DNA of 63,107 nt from positions 1 to 63,107 of IMG/VR virus record IMGVR_UViG_3300032236_001513; one strand, written 5' to 3'. A program made the translations under genes and the position numbers. The notes under the pieces are model-generated. The model saw only the letters and a program-made list of their open reading frames with translations, had not been told where the DNA came from and made no database searches. Shown in pieces: positions 31,736 through 38,708 of the stretch. The stretch is from a virus. Position 1 is the first letter of the stretch. Each line of letters starts with the position of its first letter.

Positions 31736-32575
31736 TTATAATCCTTTTTTGATTGTATTGGATTTTTTATAATGCCAAAATCCTCTCTTCTCGCCGTCTT
31801 TTATGAGTTGTGCTACACCGAGTTCAATTGCTGATCGAATAGCATAACTTCCAGGTTCATTTGATGTTTGTTGACCATCTAGTTCGAATGCTTTAGTACC
31901 TAAATCAAAGAATTTAAAGACAGTAATTCCTTCAGAGGTAGATATTACATTCTTACTAATAGTAACACTATCAAGTATTTCACCTGTTTGTGTTGATACA
32001 AGCCGTAGATTAATCACGACCATATCTTCACTATATTGGGTGTTTGGCCCAATTCCTAAATAACGAACACCATTACCACCGGTTTTAGTGTTGCTATTAT
32101 AATCGATAATGCCTCCCTCGACAATGAGTCCTGCTACCATTAACGGAGATAATGCTTTGGCTTTGTCACCATATTCTTGTTCTCGCATCTGACGTATAAG
32201 CTGGCGCTCTTTAATGATGCTATCAATACCTACACGTTCAACTGGTTTGAACCATTTGCCGCCGCCCGCATCAGCTAATGTTTTAATCAGATATGCATCA
32301 GCACCCTGTGTTACGGCAGTGCTAAAGCTACTCACAGTAGATGAGGATTTGCGTTGTCCGGTTTTATCAGTGAATGAATACACTGCGATGGGAATAGGAG
32401 GACCATCTAGATCAGGAATATCATCGAATATTTTTTTATTCGTATATGATATTACTGATGGTCTAGTTCGAAAGATTGCGGTATCCTGATTTAGGATAGG
32501 ATTTATTGCGCCTACGCAGCCAGTTAGAAGCAAGGCAACCAGCGTTAGTGTCAGGAAAGTTAATGACTTCTTCAT
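31736..32575 (-). CDS. csgG: CsgG-like curli secretion channel lipoprotein
   Basis: 279 residues, the CsgG size. Lipoprotein signal MKKSLTFLTLTLVALLLTGC with the lipobox cysteine at 20. RTRPSVISYTNKKIFDDIPD, PIPIAVYSFTDKTGQRKSS, then VGIDSIIKERQLIRQMRE and the YLGIGPNTQYSEDMVVINLR strand match CsgG, which forms a nonameric outer-membrane pore for curlin. AGGAGG precedes the ATG. The order csgF-csgG-curlins makes a coherent secretion unit; CsgE and CsgC are absent from the window. Confidence 0.93.
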   Translation of the reverse strand: MKKSLTFLTLTLVALLLTGCVGAINPILNQDTAIFRTRPSVISYTNKKIFDDIPDLDGPPIPIAVYSFTDKTGQRKSSSTVSSFSTAVTQGADAYLIKTLADAGGGKWFKPVERVGIDSIIKERQLIRQMREQEYGDKAKALSPLMVAGLIVEGGIIDYNSNTKTGGNGVRYLGIGPNTQYSEDMVVINLRLVSTQTGEILDSVTISKNVISTSEGITVFKFFDLGTKAFELDGQQTSNEPGSYAIRSAIELGVAQLIKDGEKRGFWHYKKSNTIKKGL

Positions 32576-32586
32576 TGAACCTCCTG

Positions 32587-33045
32587 CTAGAATGCAAATG
32601 TTGCGATAGGAACTGTTACTACAGTTTGATTGCCGGTGCTATCAACAACAGTCAATGTAACATTCGTTCCTGTTTTTATATAACTAATAGTATTTCCGTC
32701 TAAATTAAATATGCCCGAATTAGAAGCAGTGCTACCTGTTTGAAATAAATTGTTACTCAGTTGGGTGGCTAGTTGTGCATAGACCTGGCTAGTAAACAAA
32801 GAGATAAATTTGTTCAATGGGGTATTCGCTGCGGCTGCGGCTGCGGCTGCTTGTGCAGAAGCTAATGCATTCTCATTCGCTTGTTTATTATTTTGTTCGA
32901 TGTTTTGAACAGCTATCACATGATTAGACCAACCTACACCGTTAAAGGCAGGGTCTTTAAATTGTTGAACAAGTGGATCAGCCATTGCAGGTGATGCAAA
33001 GCAAATTAGTCCTAATAGAGAAAGTATTTTTATTTTTATTTTCAT
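32587..33045 (-). CDS. csgF: CsgF-like curli assembly factor
   Basis: 152 residues. Signal peptide to about A22, then DPLVQQFKDPAFNGVGWSNH, where CsgF inserts its N-terminus into the CsgG pore, then a helical Gln/Ala segment, and ISYIKTGTNVTLTVVDSTGN as the C-terminal sheet. In E. coli CsgF caps the pore and couples it to fibre nucleation. The gene precedes csgG by 11 bases. It ends in TAG; read-through would add five residues. Confidence 0.83.
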   Translation of the reverse strand: MKIKIKILSLLGLICFASPAMADPLVQQFKDPAFNGVGWSNHVIAVQNIEQNNKQANENALASAQAAAAAAAANTPLNKFISLFTSQVYAQLATQLSNNLFQTGSTASNSGIFNLDGNTISYIKTGTNVTLTVVDSTGNQTVVTVPIATFAF

Positions 33046-33068
33046 TATTTCTCCCCTAATGTGTATTC

Positions 33069-33407
33069 TTAACCTTCACCGCTTGCTGCTGTATGGTCAT
33101 CTTCTGATAATTTTTCATACTGTGGTTTATTAATCTTCTTCTCTGCTTCTACTCGTTCGCGTTCTATAGTCTTACCACGCAAGTGTAAAACAGTGTTGAC
33201 TTTTTGATTCAATCGAATCAAGTCATTGTCCAACATTCTGATACGATCAATCAATGCGATTAGTGTTGTGTTGGCTTCTCCTAATACAGGTTTGATCTCT
33301 TTAGTAGCCCATTCCCAGACGTAATAGATCAGGTATCCCATACCTGCAGCAGCTACTGTCGGGAATCCATACTTATTAATTAGTTCTGCTATGTTTCCGC
33401 TCATCAA
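33069..33407 (-). CDS. Small membrane protein B, paralogue of its neighbour
   Basis: 112 residues. One membrane segment (GFPTVAAAGMGYLIYYVWEW, about 14-33), then a helix (LIALIDRIRMLDNDLIRLNQ) and a charged tail. It aligns with the protein from 33404-33685 (YGFP.AA.GAGY, and IxLxDRxxxLxxDxIR), so the two are a tandem duplication. The N-terminal helix with a cytoplasmic helix resembles small holin-like proteins, but that is a structural impression only. It overlaps its neighbour's TGA. Confidence 0.65.
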   Translation of the reverse strand: MMSGNIAELINKYGFPTVAAAGMGYLIYYVWEWATKEIKPVLGEANTTLIALIDRIRMLDNDLIRLNQKVNTVLHLRGKTIERERVEAEKKINKPQYEKLSEDDHTAASGEG

Positions 33408-33685
33408 TCTCTCCTTGCGTCAGATTTACCGTCTGCTCTTGCGATACGATCTACGTCGGGCTTTAAGCCGAGTGCGTTTGATACTACGGTATCGATTCTA
33501 ATCACATCGTGATTCATTGTTTTTACACGATTGTCAAGAGAGACGATTATTCCCTTCATGCCACTGACGCTTCCGGTGACACCTGCGAGGATAAATTTTA
33601 GGGTTAAGAATACGAAATATCCTGCTCCAATTGAAGCTGCGATTGGGAATCCTACTTCGGCTACTAGTTTAAAGAAATCTCCCAC
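33404..33685 (-). CDS. Small membrane protein A, head of the curli-like operon
   Basis: 93 residues from GTG at 33685 (AAGGAA upstream). Membrane segment about residues 9-33 (EVGFPIAASIGAGYFVFLTL), then amphipathic helix VSLDNRVKTMNHDVIRIDTV. Paralogous to the gene at 33069-33407. The pair lies first in the operon with a late promoter (33743-33750) and a leader hairpin, which puts the following csgF-csgG-curlin genes under late control. Holin-like or export-accessory role is possible. Confidence 0.63.
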   Translation of the reverse strand: MGDFFKLVAEVGFPIAASIGAGYFVFLTLKFILAGVTGSVSGMKGIIVSLDNRVKTMNHDVIRIDTVVSNALGLKPDVDRIARADGKSDARRD

Positions 33686-33715
33686 GCACGCCTTCCTTGT
33701 TTTCCATAAAGCTAT

Positions 33716-33735
33716 GCCCTAGCTCTCACTAGGGC
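33716..33735 (-). other. 5' leader hairpin of the curli-like operon
   Basis: GCCCTAG and CTAGGGC form a 7-bp perfect stem with a 6-nt loop. It begins within a few bases of the expected start from the late promoter at 33743-33750, so it would form the 5' end of the mRNA and could protect it from decay. Confidence 0.6.
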
Positions 33736-33742
33736 ACAACAT

Positions 33743-33750
33743 TATTTATA
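33743..33750 (-). promoter_or_regulatory. Exact T4 late promoter (TATAAATA)
   Basis: TATAAATA on the minus strand, upstream of the first gene of the csgF-csgG-curlin operon, in a non-coding gap. Confidence 0.68.
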
Positions 33751-33786
33751 GAATAGGATTCTTGAATTAACTGCGTGTTTATTTAG

Positions 33787-34086
33787 TCATGAGCCAAGAA
33801 CTGAATAAAAATCTTTTAGGCTTTTAGAAGCAATTTCTTGCATCTCTTCACGCTCATATGGTTTAAGCTTGTTATATCGATTCATAAAATCTTGAATGTC
33901 TTTTAGCGGAAGACGATGCTTGCTGCCATCTTTAAAAGTGATCTTGTAATCGCCCTTAAGGTCAAGTGCATTCTTCAACTGCATCACGATGTGTTGAATC
34001 TTATCCTGATCGGGATCCGGAGCTACTTCATCTTCATCATCCCAATCGTCGTGCGAGGACTCGTTAAGTACTTCTGTGATCTTCAT
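33787..34086 (-). CDS. Acidic small protein with capsid-targeting-like leader
   Basis: 99 residues from ATG at 34086 (AAAGGAATCTAGC upstream). MKITEVLNESSHDDWDDEDE begins with a leader ending in L-N-E, as in T4 internal proteins (prohead-protease cleavage after E), followed by an acidic linker and a helical domain. A GATAAATA promoter lies at 34104-34111. I infer a late, head-packaged protein; no family recognised. Confidence 0.6.
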   Translation of the reverse strand: MKITEVLNESSHDDWDDEDEVAPDPDQDKIQHIVMQLKNALDLKGDYKITFKDGSKHRLPLKDIQDFMNRYNKLKPYEREEMQEIASKSLKDFYSVLGS

Positions 34087-34103
34087 GCTAGATTCCTTTT
34101 GAG

Positions 34104-34111
34104 TATTTATC
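34104..34111 (-). promoter_or_regulatory. T4-type late promoter (GATAAATA)
   Basis: GATAAATA on the minus strand, 17 bp before the ATG at 34086. A TTGACA lies about 18 bp further upstream, so an overlapping sigma70-type promoter (with TGATAA as -10) is also possible. Confidence 0.58.
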
Positions 34112-34139
34112 ACAACGGATGAAAAATAGTTGTCAAACC

Positions 34140-34436
34140 TTAGCCGACAACAGACACCATGCTAGCAGGAACGCGATAGCGACCGTACTGTGTCTCAACA
34201 ACCAGATTCTTGATCTTGACATCCATCACCGTGCCGTTGTAGACCTTACCGCGGCTAGAGAATGTGACCTTCGCACCCTTAGAAACAGTACGAACAGTCT
34301 GCTTAGTAAGCTGTTGCCGACGCATCTTAACGTAGGAGAGAATCTCGTTCAGTTCTTCGTTGGAGGCCTTAGTCAGAACAAAATGCGAAATCGTCTCAAG
34401 AGACCCAGTCATTTCAATTTCCTCTTTCGTTTCCAT
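34140..34436 (-). CDS. Small protein with SH3/KOW-like domain
   Basis: 98 residues. An N-terminal helix (ELNEILSYVKMRRQQLTKQT) followed by a small beta barrel: VSKGAKVTFSSRGKVYNGTV, then LVVETQYGRYRVPASMV. The barrel resembles KOW/Tudor modules that bind RNA, DNA or protein. It has an early promoter at 34442-34469. No specific family recognised. Confidence 0.6.
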   Translation of the reverse strand: METKEEIEMTGSLETISHFVLTKASNEELNEILSYVKMRRQQLTKQTVRTVSKGAKVTFSSRGKVYNGTVMDVKIKNLVVETQYGRYRVPASMVSVVG

Positions 34437-34441
34437 AATTC

Positions 34442-34469
34442 ATAATAGCATATCTGCTACCAATGTCAA
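34442..34469 (-). promoter_or_regulatory. Sigma70-like early promoter
   Basis: TTGACA (34464-34469), 16-bp spacer, TATTAT (34442-34447). The -10 lies six bases upstream of the ATG at 34436, so the transcript would be nearly leaderless or start within the gene's first codons. Confidence 0.6.
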
Positions 34470-34502
34470 CAAAAATATTGAGTTACGCCTAAATAATTTG
34501 CA

Positions 34503-34712
34503 CTACGTTTCATCTATTACCTTGTTAATAAATTGGCGCCATCTATCTGGGTACATAGCCTTGATCGGCCATTCTAACTGATCTGTGAACTCCGTAGAGG
34601 TCAGATGTTCTCGCATAAGAGCCAACATAGCATCTGCTGCATCCTGCCGATTGAATCCATACTGATCATATTGTAAAGCTAGTGTAGCAACAATTTTATC
34701 TCTAAAGGTCAT
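34503..34712 (-). CDS. Small hypothetical protein
   Basis: 69 residues, helical (DKIVATLALQYDQYGFNRQD, AMLALMREHLTSTEF). Overlaps the upstream TGA by four bases. Ends in TAG. Third gene of a coupled trio (34945, 34709, 34503). No family recognised. Confidence 0.55.
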   Translation of the reverse strand: MTFRDKIVATLALQYDQYGFNRQDAADAMLALMREHLTSTEFTDQLEWPIKAMYPDRWRQFINKVIDET

Positions 34713-34948
34713 TGTGTTAATCCTTGCATTTTACCATAAGCTAGACAAACTCTCTTTCCTGTAACAGGATCCGGTCCATCTAGTTGCCGATACTTGATAG
34801 GCAAGCGTCTATACTGAGCTAGTGCATGACGCAGATCAGTGGTGGATACAAAGGTCTTGAAGCCACGAGCATTGCCGAAGCCATATGGTCCAAACCATGG
34901 ATGGAATCCACAACACATTCCCGCGCCCACTGAATAATGTGGCTTCAT
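34709..34948 (-). CDS. Small hypothetical protein
   Basis: 79 residues, glycine- and aromatic-rich start (VGAGMCCGFHPWFGPYGFGN) then a basic helix (DLRHALAQYRRLPIKYRQLD). No family recognised. Coupled to both neighbours by four-base overlaps. Confidence 0.55.
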   Translation of the reverse strand: MKPHYSVGAGMCCGFHPWFGPYGFGNARGFKTFVSTTDLRHALAQYRRLPIKYRQLDGPDPVTGKRVCLAYGKMQGLTQ

Positions 34949-35472
34949 CTCTCACCTTCCGCAACGTGGAAGCGGGCTAGGGCGTCATCCCGGCCTTGCT
35001 CATAGGTTTTGCGGGTGACGAAATTAAACGGGCCTTCCCCGTCGTCGTCTGCCCGTCCCCAAGCCTTGGCGGTGTCGATCAAATGTTGTCCGTGACGATG
35101 GGCGTCCTCCCGTTCAGCAAGCTGGGAAAACAATTCGTCGCGGCGCTTTCGATATTCCAGCGTCATGTCCTCATAGTCGTGCTCAAGGCTTGAAACTTTT
35201 GCCTCAGACAAGGCAAGTTGGGCAGTCAGACGGGCGTTCTCTTCCTTTAGCTGTTCTGCCTCTTGCCTTGCTTCATCCCGTTGCAGGGTGATCTGCACAA
35301 ACCTTGTATGTCGGTCTGGATCACGCAAGAGTGCATTCTCTTTCTTCAATTTACTGACCTCATCATAAAGCCGTATCACATCCCAAACGCAGTCATAGAA
35401 GTCATCTCGTCCTGTTTGGTTGCCATTTCTATATTCTAGCCATTGCTCTCGGGTTTTATTCATTCTATTCAT
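34945..35472 (-). CDS. GC-rich coiled-coil protein, probably recently acquired
   Basis: 175 residues from ATG 35472; ATG 35463 is a nearby alternative. Mostly coiled coil (EVSKLKKENALLRDPDRHTR, LKEENARLTAQLALSEAKVS). The 3' part of the gene is visibly richer in G and C than its AT-rich neighbours, suggesting acquisition from a higher-GC genome. An early promoter lies at 35506-35534. Function unknown. Confidence 0.6.
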   Translation of the reverse strand: MNRMNKTREQWLEYRNGNQTGRDDFYDCVWDVIRLYDEVSKLKKENALLRDPDRHTRFVQITLQRDEARQEAEQLKEENARLTAQLALSEAKVSSLEHDYEDMTLEYRKRRDELFSQLAEREDAHRHGQHLIDTAKAWGRADDDGEGPFNFVTRKTYEQGRDDALARFHVAEGER

Positions 35473-35505
35473 TTTCTTCGTTCCGGTTGGATCAACTATG
35501 CTATT

Positions 35506-35534
35506 AAGATAGCACCGTCCTAACCACAAGTCAA
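35506..35534 (-). promoter_or_regulatory. Sigma70-like promoter
   Basis: TTGACT (35529-35534), 17-bp spacer, TATCTT (35506-35511), 34 bp before the ATG at 35472. Confidence 0.6.
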
Positions 35535-35570
35535 GAGGTTTTATCCAGTATCGGAAGAATTATATTCGTC

Positions 35571-36227
35571 TTATTGAGAGATAGCGTGTGCTACAGCTTT
35601 TTTAGAAAAATACACTACCATGTTATGAAACAGATGAGCACCTACCATAGCAGCACCTAAGGTCACAAAATAGTAAGCAGAGATCACAGAAAAATCCATA
35701 GTCTTATTCCAGGCTCTTGCAACTCCTAGGAAGCAAGCCCAGAACCAAGAGGTAGAACTGATGGCTCCGAAGTAGCAGAGCTTCCTAGATAAATCTCCTG
35801 GAATGTAGGCAATGATCATGTTCTCGTTAAGCTTGTCACTATAGTGATGCACAAAGAAACCATTGACAGTGAGAATAGCCACTACCATGAACTTAGCATA
35901 GAGCTTTGGGTTGAGCATGAAGGCAGGATCACGCACCATACCATAGAGCACGATCATTGTTCCTGTTAGAACAAGACCGAACAATGACCAAAACGTCGTG
36001 TTCTTTATGCTTTCTAGATGATGCATACTCTCTTCAGTGAGAGGGATATTGTAGTTCTTCAGAAAGATATAGTCAGAGGTTAAGATACTGATCAATGCAA
36101 AAGCTGACAGCAAGAAGTGTGAGAACACTAGAATAGTCTTGAAATACTGGTCAATAGTCGTCCACACGTTCGGTGAAAATATATGTCCGAATGATGCTAT
36201 ATATATAATAATACTGTTGAAGTCCAT
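35571..36227 (-). CDS. Multi-pass membrane protein
   Basis: 218 residues with about six hydrophobic segments (SIIIYIASFGHIF, ILVFSHFLLSAFALISIL, FWSLFGLVLTGTMIVLYG, FMVVAILTVNGFFVHHY, LCYFGAISSTSWFWACFLG, ISAYYFVTLGAAMVGAHLF) and several His in or near membranes (SHF, VHHY, AHLFH) that might bind haem or metal. It looks like a bacterial inner-membrane protein, perhaps host-derived. Family not identified. Confidence 0.65.
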   Translation of the reverse strand: MDFNSIIIYIASFGHIFSPNVWTTIDQYFKTILVFSHFLLSAFALISILTSDYIFLKNYNIPLTEESMHHLESIKNTTFWSLFGLVLTGTMIVLYGMVRDPAFMLNPKLYAKFMVVAILTVNGFFVHHYSDKLNENMIIAYIPGDLSRKLCYFGAISSTSWFWACFLGVARAWNKTMDFSVISAYYFVTLGAAMVGAHLFHNMVVYFSKKAVAHAISQ

Positions 36228-36334
36228 TTCATTTCCCTTTCGACTACATTCGTATATTTAGTCGACCAAAGGAGAATATGCATCTTAGCCCGTGCTTTTA
36301 TAAAAATTCGCGAGACTTAAAGTAGCTGTTCACA

Positions 36335-36697
36335 CTACTTACGTTCAAACACAATCTTGCGACCCTGCTTAGAGAGATAGCCGACCAGCTCACCCGGAGC
36401 TTCAGTATCATAGAAGCTAGTCATCTTAGGGCTGACACGGTAGACCGGCATCGAATGCTTGCTAAAATCGTTGTCCTTCGGATCACCGAAGGTGACAAGA
36501 ACCAGATTAGGATTAGCCTCACGGGCACGTTCAGCCATAGATTCCATACGAGCAGTCAGGCGATTGTAGCTAGAGCAATCATCACGCCAGTAATACTTGT
36601 AAGCGTAAGCAGTAACGCCGATCTCAATCGGAGCACCGGTATCCATATCAGTCGCCTTCACTGTGTTCTTGCGAAGAGTGTAAACGTAAATGCCCAT
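36335..36697 (-). CDS. Conserved hypothetical protein
   Basis: 120 residues from ATG at 36697 (GGAGACACGAG upstream); the longer frame to 36793 would contain the promoter. GIYVYTLRKNTVKATDMDTG then YKYYWRDDCSSYNRLTARME. No family recognised. It ends in TAG. A strong early promoter lies at 36729-36757. Confidence 0.6.
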   Translation of the reverse strand: MGIYVYTLRKNTVKATDMDTGAPIEIGVTAYAYKYYWRDDCSSYNRLTARMESMAERAREANPNLVLVTFGDPKDNDFSKHSMPVYRVSPKMTSFYDTEAPGELVGYLSKQGRKIVFERK

Positions 36698-36728
36698 CTC
36701 GTGTCTCCGTTTCATCAGCTTATGATTC

Positions 36729-36757
36729 ATAATAGCGAAATGGGCATCCGTTGTCAA
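36729..36757 (-). promoter_or_regulatory. Sigma70-like early promoter
   Basis: TTGACA (36752-36757), 17-bp spacer, TATTAT (36729-36734), 32 bp before the ATG at 36697. It lies at the 3' end of the preceding gene's stop region. Confidence 0.78.
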
Positions 36758-36762
36758 CCGTT

Positions 36763-37602
36763 TTATGCGAAAATTTCTAAAAATGTTCCACATTCTGAGC
36801 AGAACTTATCTGTAGCCCTGTTCTGTTTTCCGCAGGTCACACACTTAGGTTTGGTTTTAACCGTGATCGGTTCACGCACTTCCATATTATCAGGAGTCTC
36901 ACCTAGCAGTTTAAGAATGATATTGTGAGTTTCGCTTTCCGTTGCGAACCAGCTTGCAGTCACGAACTTCTGTTCGCTCTTGCTACCAGGAACAGTGATA
37001 CCTGTTTCACTCTGAGGAGCAGCATTGAATGAACTTGCAGACAGCGTAGCACCAACTGTCATGTTGTTTAGGCTTGCTGATGCAGTTGCATAAGATGCGT
37101 CTGAACAAGCAACACCAGGGTGCGAATACGCTGAAGTTGTAGTTCCTCCGGTGTATGTTGAGCGTAGTACTGAATTGTTTACAGTCCAAGTTGGATCACC
37201 GTAGTACGGCTGTGACGGAGCAGTCCAAGTTAGATTGGGATACTTAGGATATACCTTTTCAAACTGATACTCTACACGAATCAACCCATCTTCTAGCTTG
37301 ATACCACGATGGTCTTCAATGTTGCTAGTGCGCTCAATGAACTTGAAACGATTGCCCTCGCTCATGTTTCCATTGCGAATAGCGCGTTCAAGATCAACTT
37401 CCTGACCCGCATTCAATACGAGTCCACCAGGCACGACATTATCACCGTCAATGTAGACGTTGATCAATGCTCTTATTGTGTTGAGATTTTTGAGAAGTAC
37501 TGAATATTCACTACCGAATGGGATATAAACGGTGTCTTTGAATTCACGGAGTACTTTTCCGTTGGCTTTGATGCTGGCAACCAGCTTACTATTATACATC
37601 AT
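36763..37602 (-). CDS. Conserved phage protein with C-terminal zinc ribbon
   Basis: 279 residues. The first 120 (VASIKANGKVLREFKDTVYI, PFGSEYSVLLKNLNTIRALI, VYIDGDNVVPGGLVLNAGQE) form a beta-rich domain seen, as far as I recall, in other phage virion-associated proteins. A Ser/Thr/Ala-rich middle follows, and the end carries CVTCGKQNRATDKFCSECGT, a C-x2-C...C-x2-C zinc ribbon. A GATAAATA promoter at 37678-37685 suggests late expression. Structural role inferred. Confidence 0.62.
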   Translation of the reverse strand: MMYNSKLVASIKANGKVLREFKDTVYIPFGSEYSVLLKNLNTIRALINVYIDGDNVVPGGLVLNAGQEVDLERAIRNGNMSEGNRFKFIERTSNIEDHRGIKLEDGLIRVEYQFEKVYPKYPNLTWTAPSQPYYGDPTWTVNNSVLRSTYTGGTTTSAYSHPGVACSDASYATASASLNNMTVGATLSASSFNAAPQSETGITVPGSKSEQKFVTASWFATESETHNIILKLLGETPDNMEVREPITVKTKPKCVTCGKQNRATDKFCSECGTFLEIFA

Positions 37603-37677
37603 GTTTCTTCCTTTCTACGGACCACAGACTAAGGCCCTAATTCTTAAAGTCTGTTAAGTAGCACCATGCTACAAACT

Positions 37678-37685
37678 TATTTATC
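37678..37685 (-). promoter_or_regulatory. T4-type late promoter (GATAAATA)
   Basis: GATAAATA on the minus strand overlaps the stop of the gene at 37681; about 75 bp before the ATG at 37602. Confidence 0.5.
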
Positions 37686-37905
37686 TGTTGCGAACCGAAG
37701 TAGTTAAATTATTAATGTCTGTATTCTGGCGACGAATCTGTCGATTGCTCAATCGCAATGCTTCCGAAACACGTTGCATCTGTTCACTCAACTGCTGCAC
37801 TTTACTTTCTAACATATCAAGTCGTGTTTGTTCAACAGTTTTGGGTTCTACGGTTACTGAAATGCTGTCTTCAGTATCTGTTTTAGGTGTATTGTACATT
37901 CTCAT
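37681..37905 (-). CDS. Small coiled-coil protein
   Basis: 74 residues; residues 20-74 are a likely coiled coil (LDMLESKVQQLSEQMQRVSE and LRLSNRQIRRQNTDINNLTT). Overlaps the upstream TGA (ATGA). May be an oligomerising accessory of its neighbours. Confidence 0.55.
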   Translation of the reverse strand: MRMYNTPKTDTEDSISVTVEPKTVEQTRLDMLESKVQQLSEQMQRVSEALRLSNRQIRRQNTDINNLTTSVRNR

Positions 37906-38705
37906 TGTTCAACCTTCTTACCTTGAAATGGATTAGCATATATTAAAGGATTCTTGATCACAAACTGCTCTGGATCTCCCGGAAGATACAACGAATCAAC
38001 ATGCGCTAATCTAAAAGTTACTGCTTTCCGTGTTGTCTGATTCTCGTCTTTATTTTGATTTACACCATGTAGAATATGTCCGCCTGGAAAAGCAAATGCT
38101 GTATTTGGTACAGGCTTGTATATAAAACCCGGATCTCCATCAATCCAAAATTCACCACCGTGTGATACTGTATTTAGGTATATAGTAAAACTATATTCAG
38201 TAACTTCGTCCATAGGAGCATTAAATATTTCAGTGGCTCCGTCAACATGATATGTCAGTAGTTGATCATAGATCAGGACATTCATCAACCCTCTCACTAA
38301 AACCCATTTATCTGAGCATTCATTAAAAGGTGGAAGTGTTTTGATCTTCTCAAAAATTTGAGTTATTCTAGGATGTACTCGTTGTGCTACTGCATTCTTT
38401 GCCCAAGCTACCATTGTGTCAGGCTTTTGATAATACCAATCAGTATCTTCAGTTAGATCAAAAATTTTTCTATCATATAATGTCCCAAAGCTACGCTGGT
38501 TAGCAGTAGCATGTGCGCGTCCTTTATAATAGTATATACTCTGATCCCAATCTACTCCATGAACATGAAACTGTTCCCAGTACTTCAAAAGAGAATCAAA
38601 CTCAGTTTGATTGAGGATGTTCTTGTAAAGATAACCTGTCGTTTTAGTAACTCGGTGATTATATCTAGGTGTTACTGGAATTTCAAGTTTCGTAACTGAA
38701 GTCAT
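37902..38705 (-). CDS. 2-oxoglutarate/Fe(II) oxygenase (prolyl hydroxylase-like)
   Basis: 267 residues. Iron site H153-x-D155 (LLTYHVDGATE) and distal H213 (GGHILHGV), with TFRLAHV offering the 2-oxoglutarate Arg; the strand order SFTIYLN...GGEFWIDGDPG fits the double-stranded beta-helix of prolyl-4-hydroxylase-type enzymes. Such enzymes hydroxylate a protein or small substrate. It lies between the subtilase and the coiled-coil gene; substrate unknown. Confidence 0.78.
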   Translation of the reverse strand: MTSVTKLEIPVTPRYNHRVTKTTGYLYKNILNQTEFDSLLKYWEQFHVHGVDWDQSIYYYKGRAHATANQRSFGTLYDRKIFDLTEDTDWYYQKPDTMVAWAKNAVAQRVHPRITQIFEKIKTLPPFNECSDKWVLVRGLMNVLIYDQLLTYHVDGATEIFNAPMDEVTEYSFTIYLNTVSHGGEFWIDGDPGFIYKPVPNTAFAFPGGHILHGVNQNKDENQTTRKAVTFRLAHVDSLYLPGDPEQFVIKNPLIYANPFQGKKVEQ

Positions 38706-38708
38706 TGT

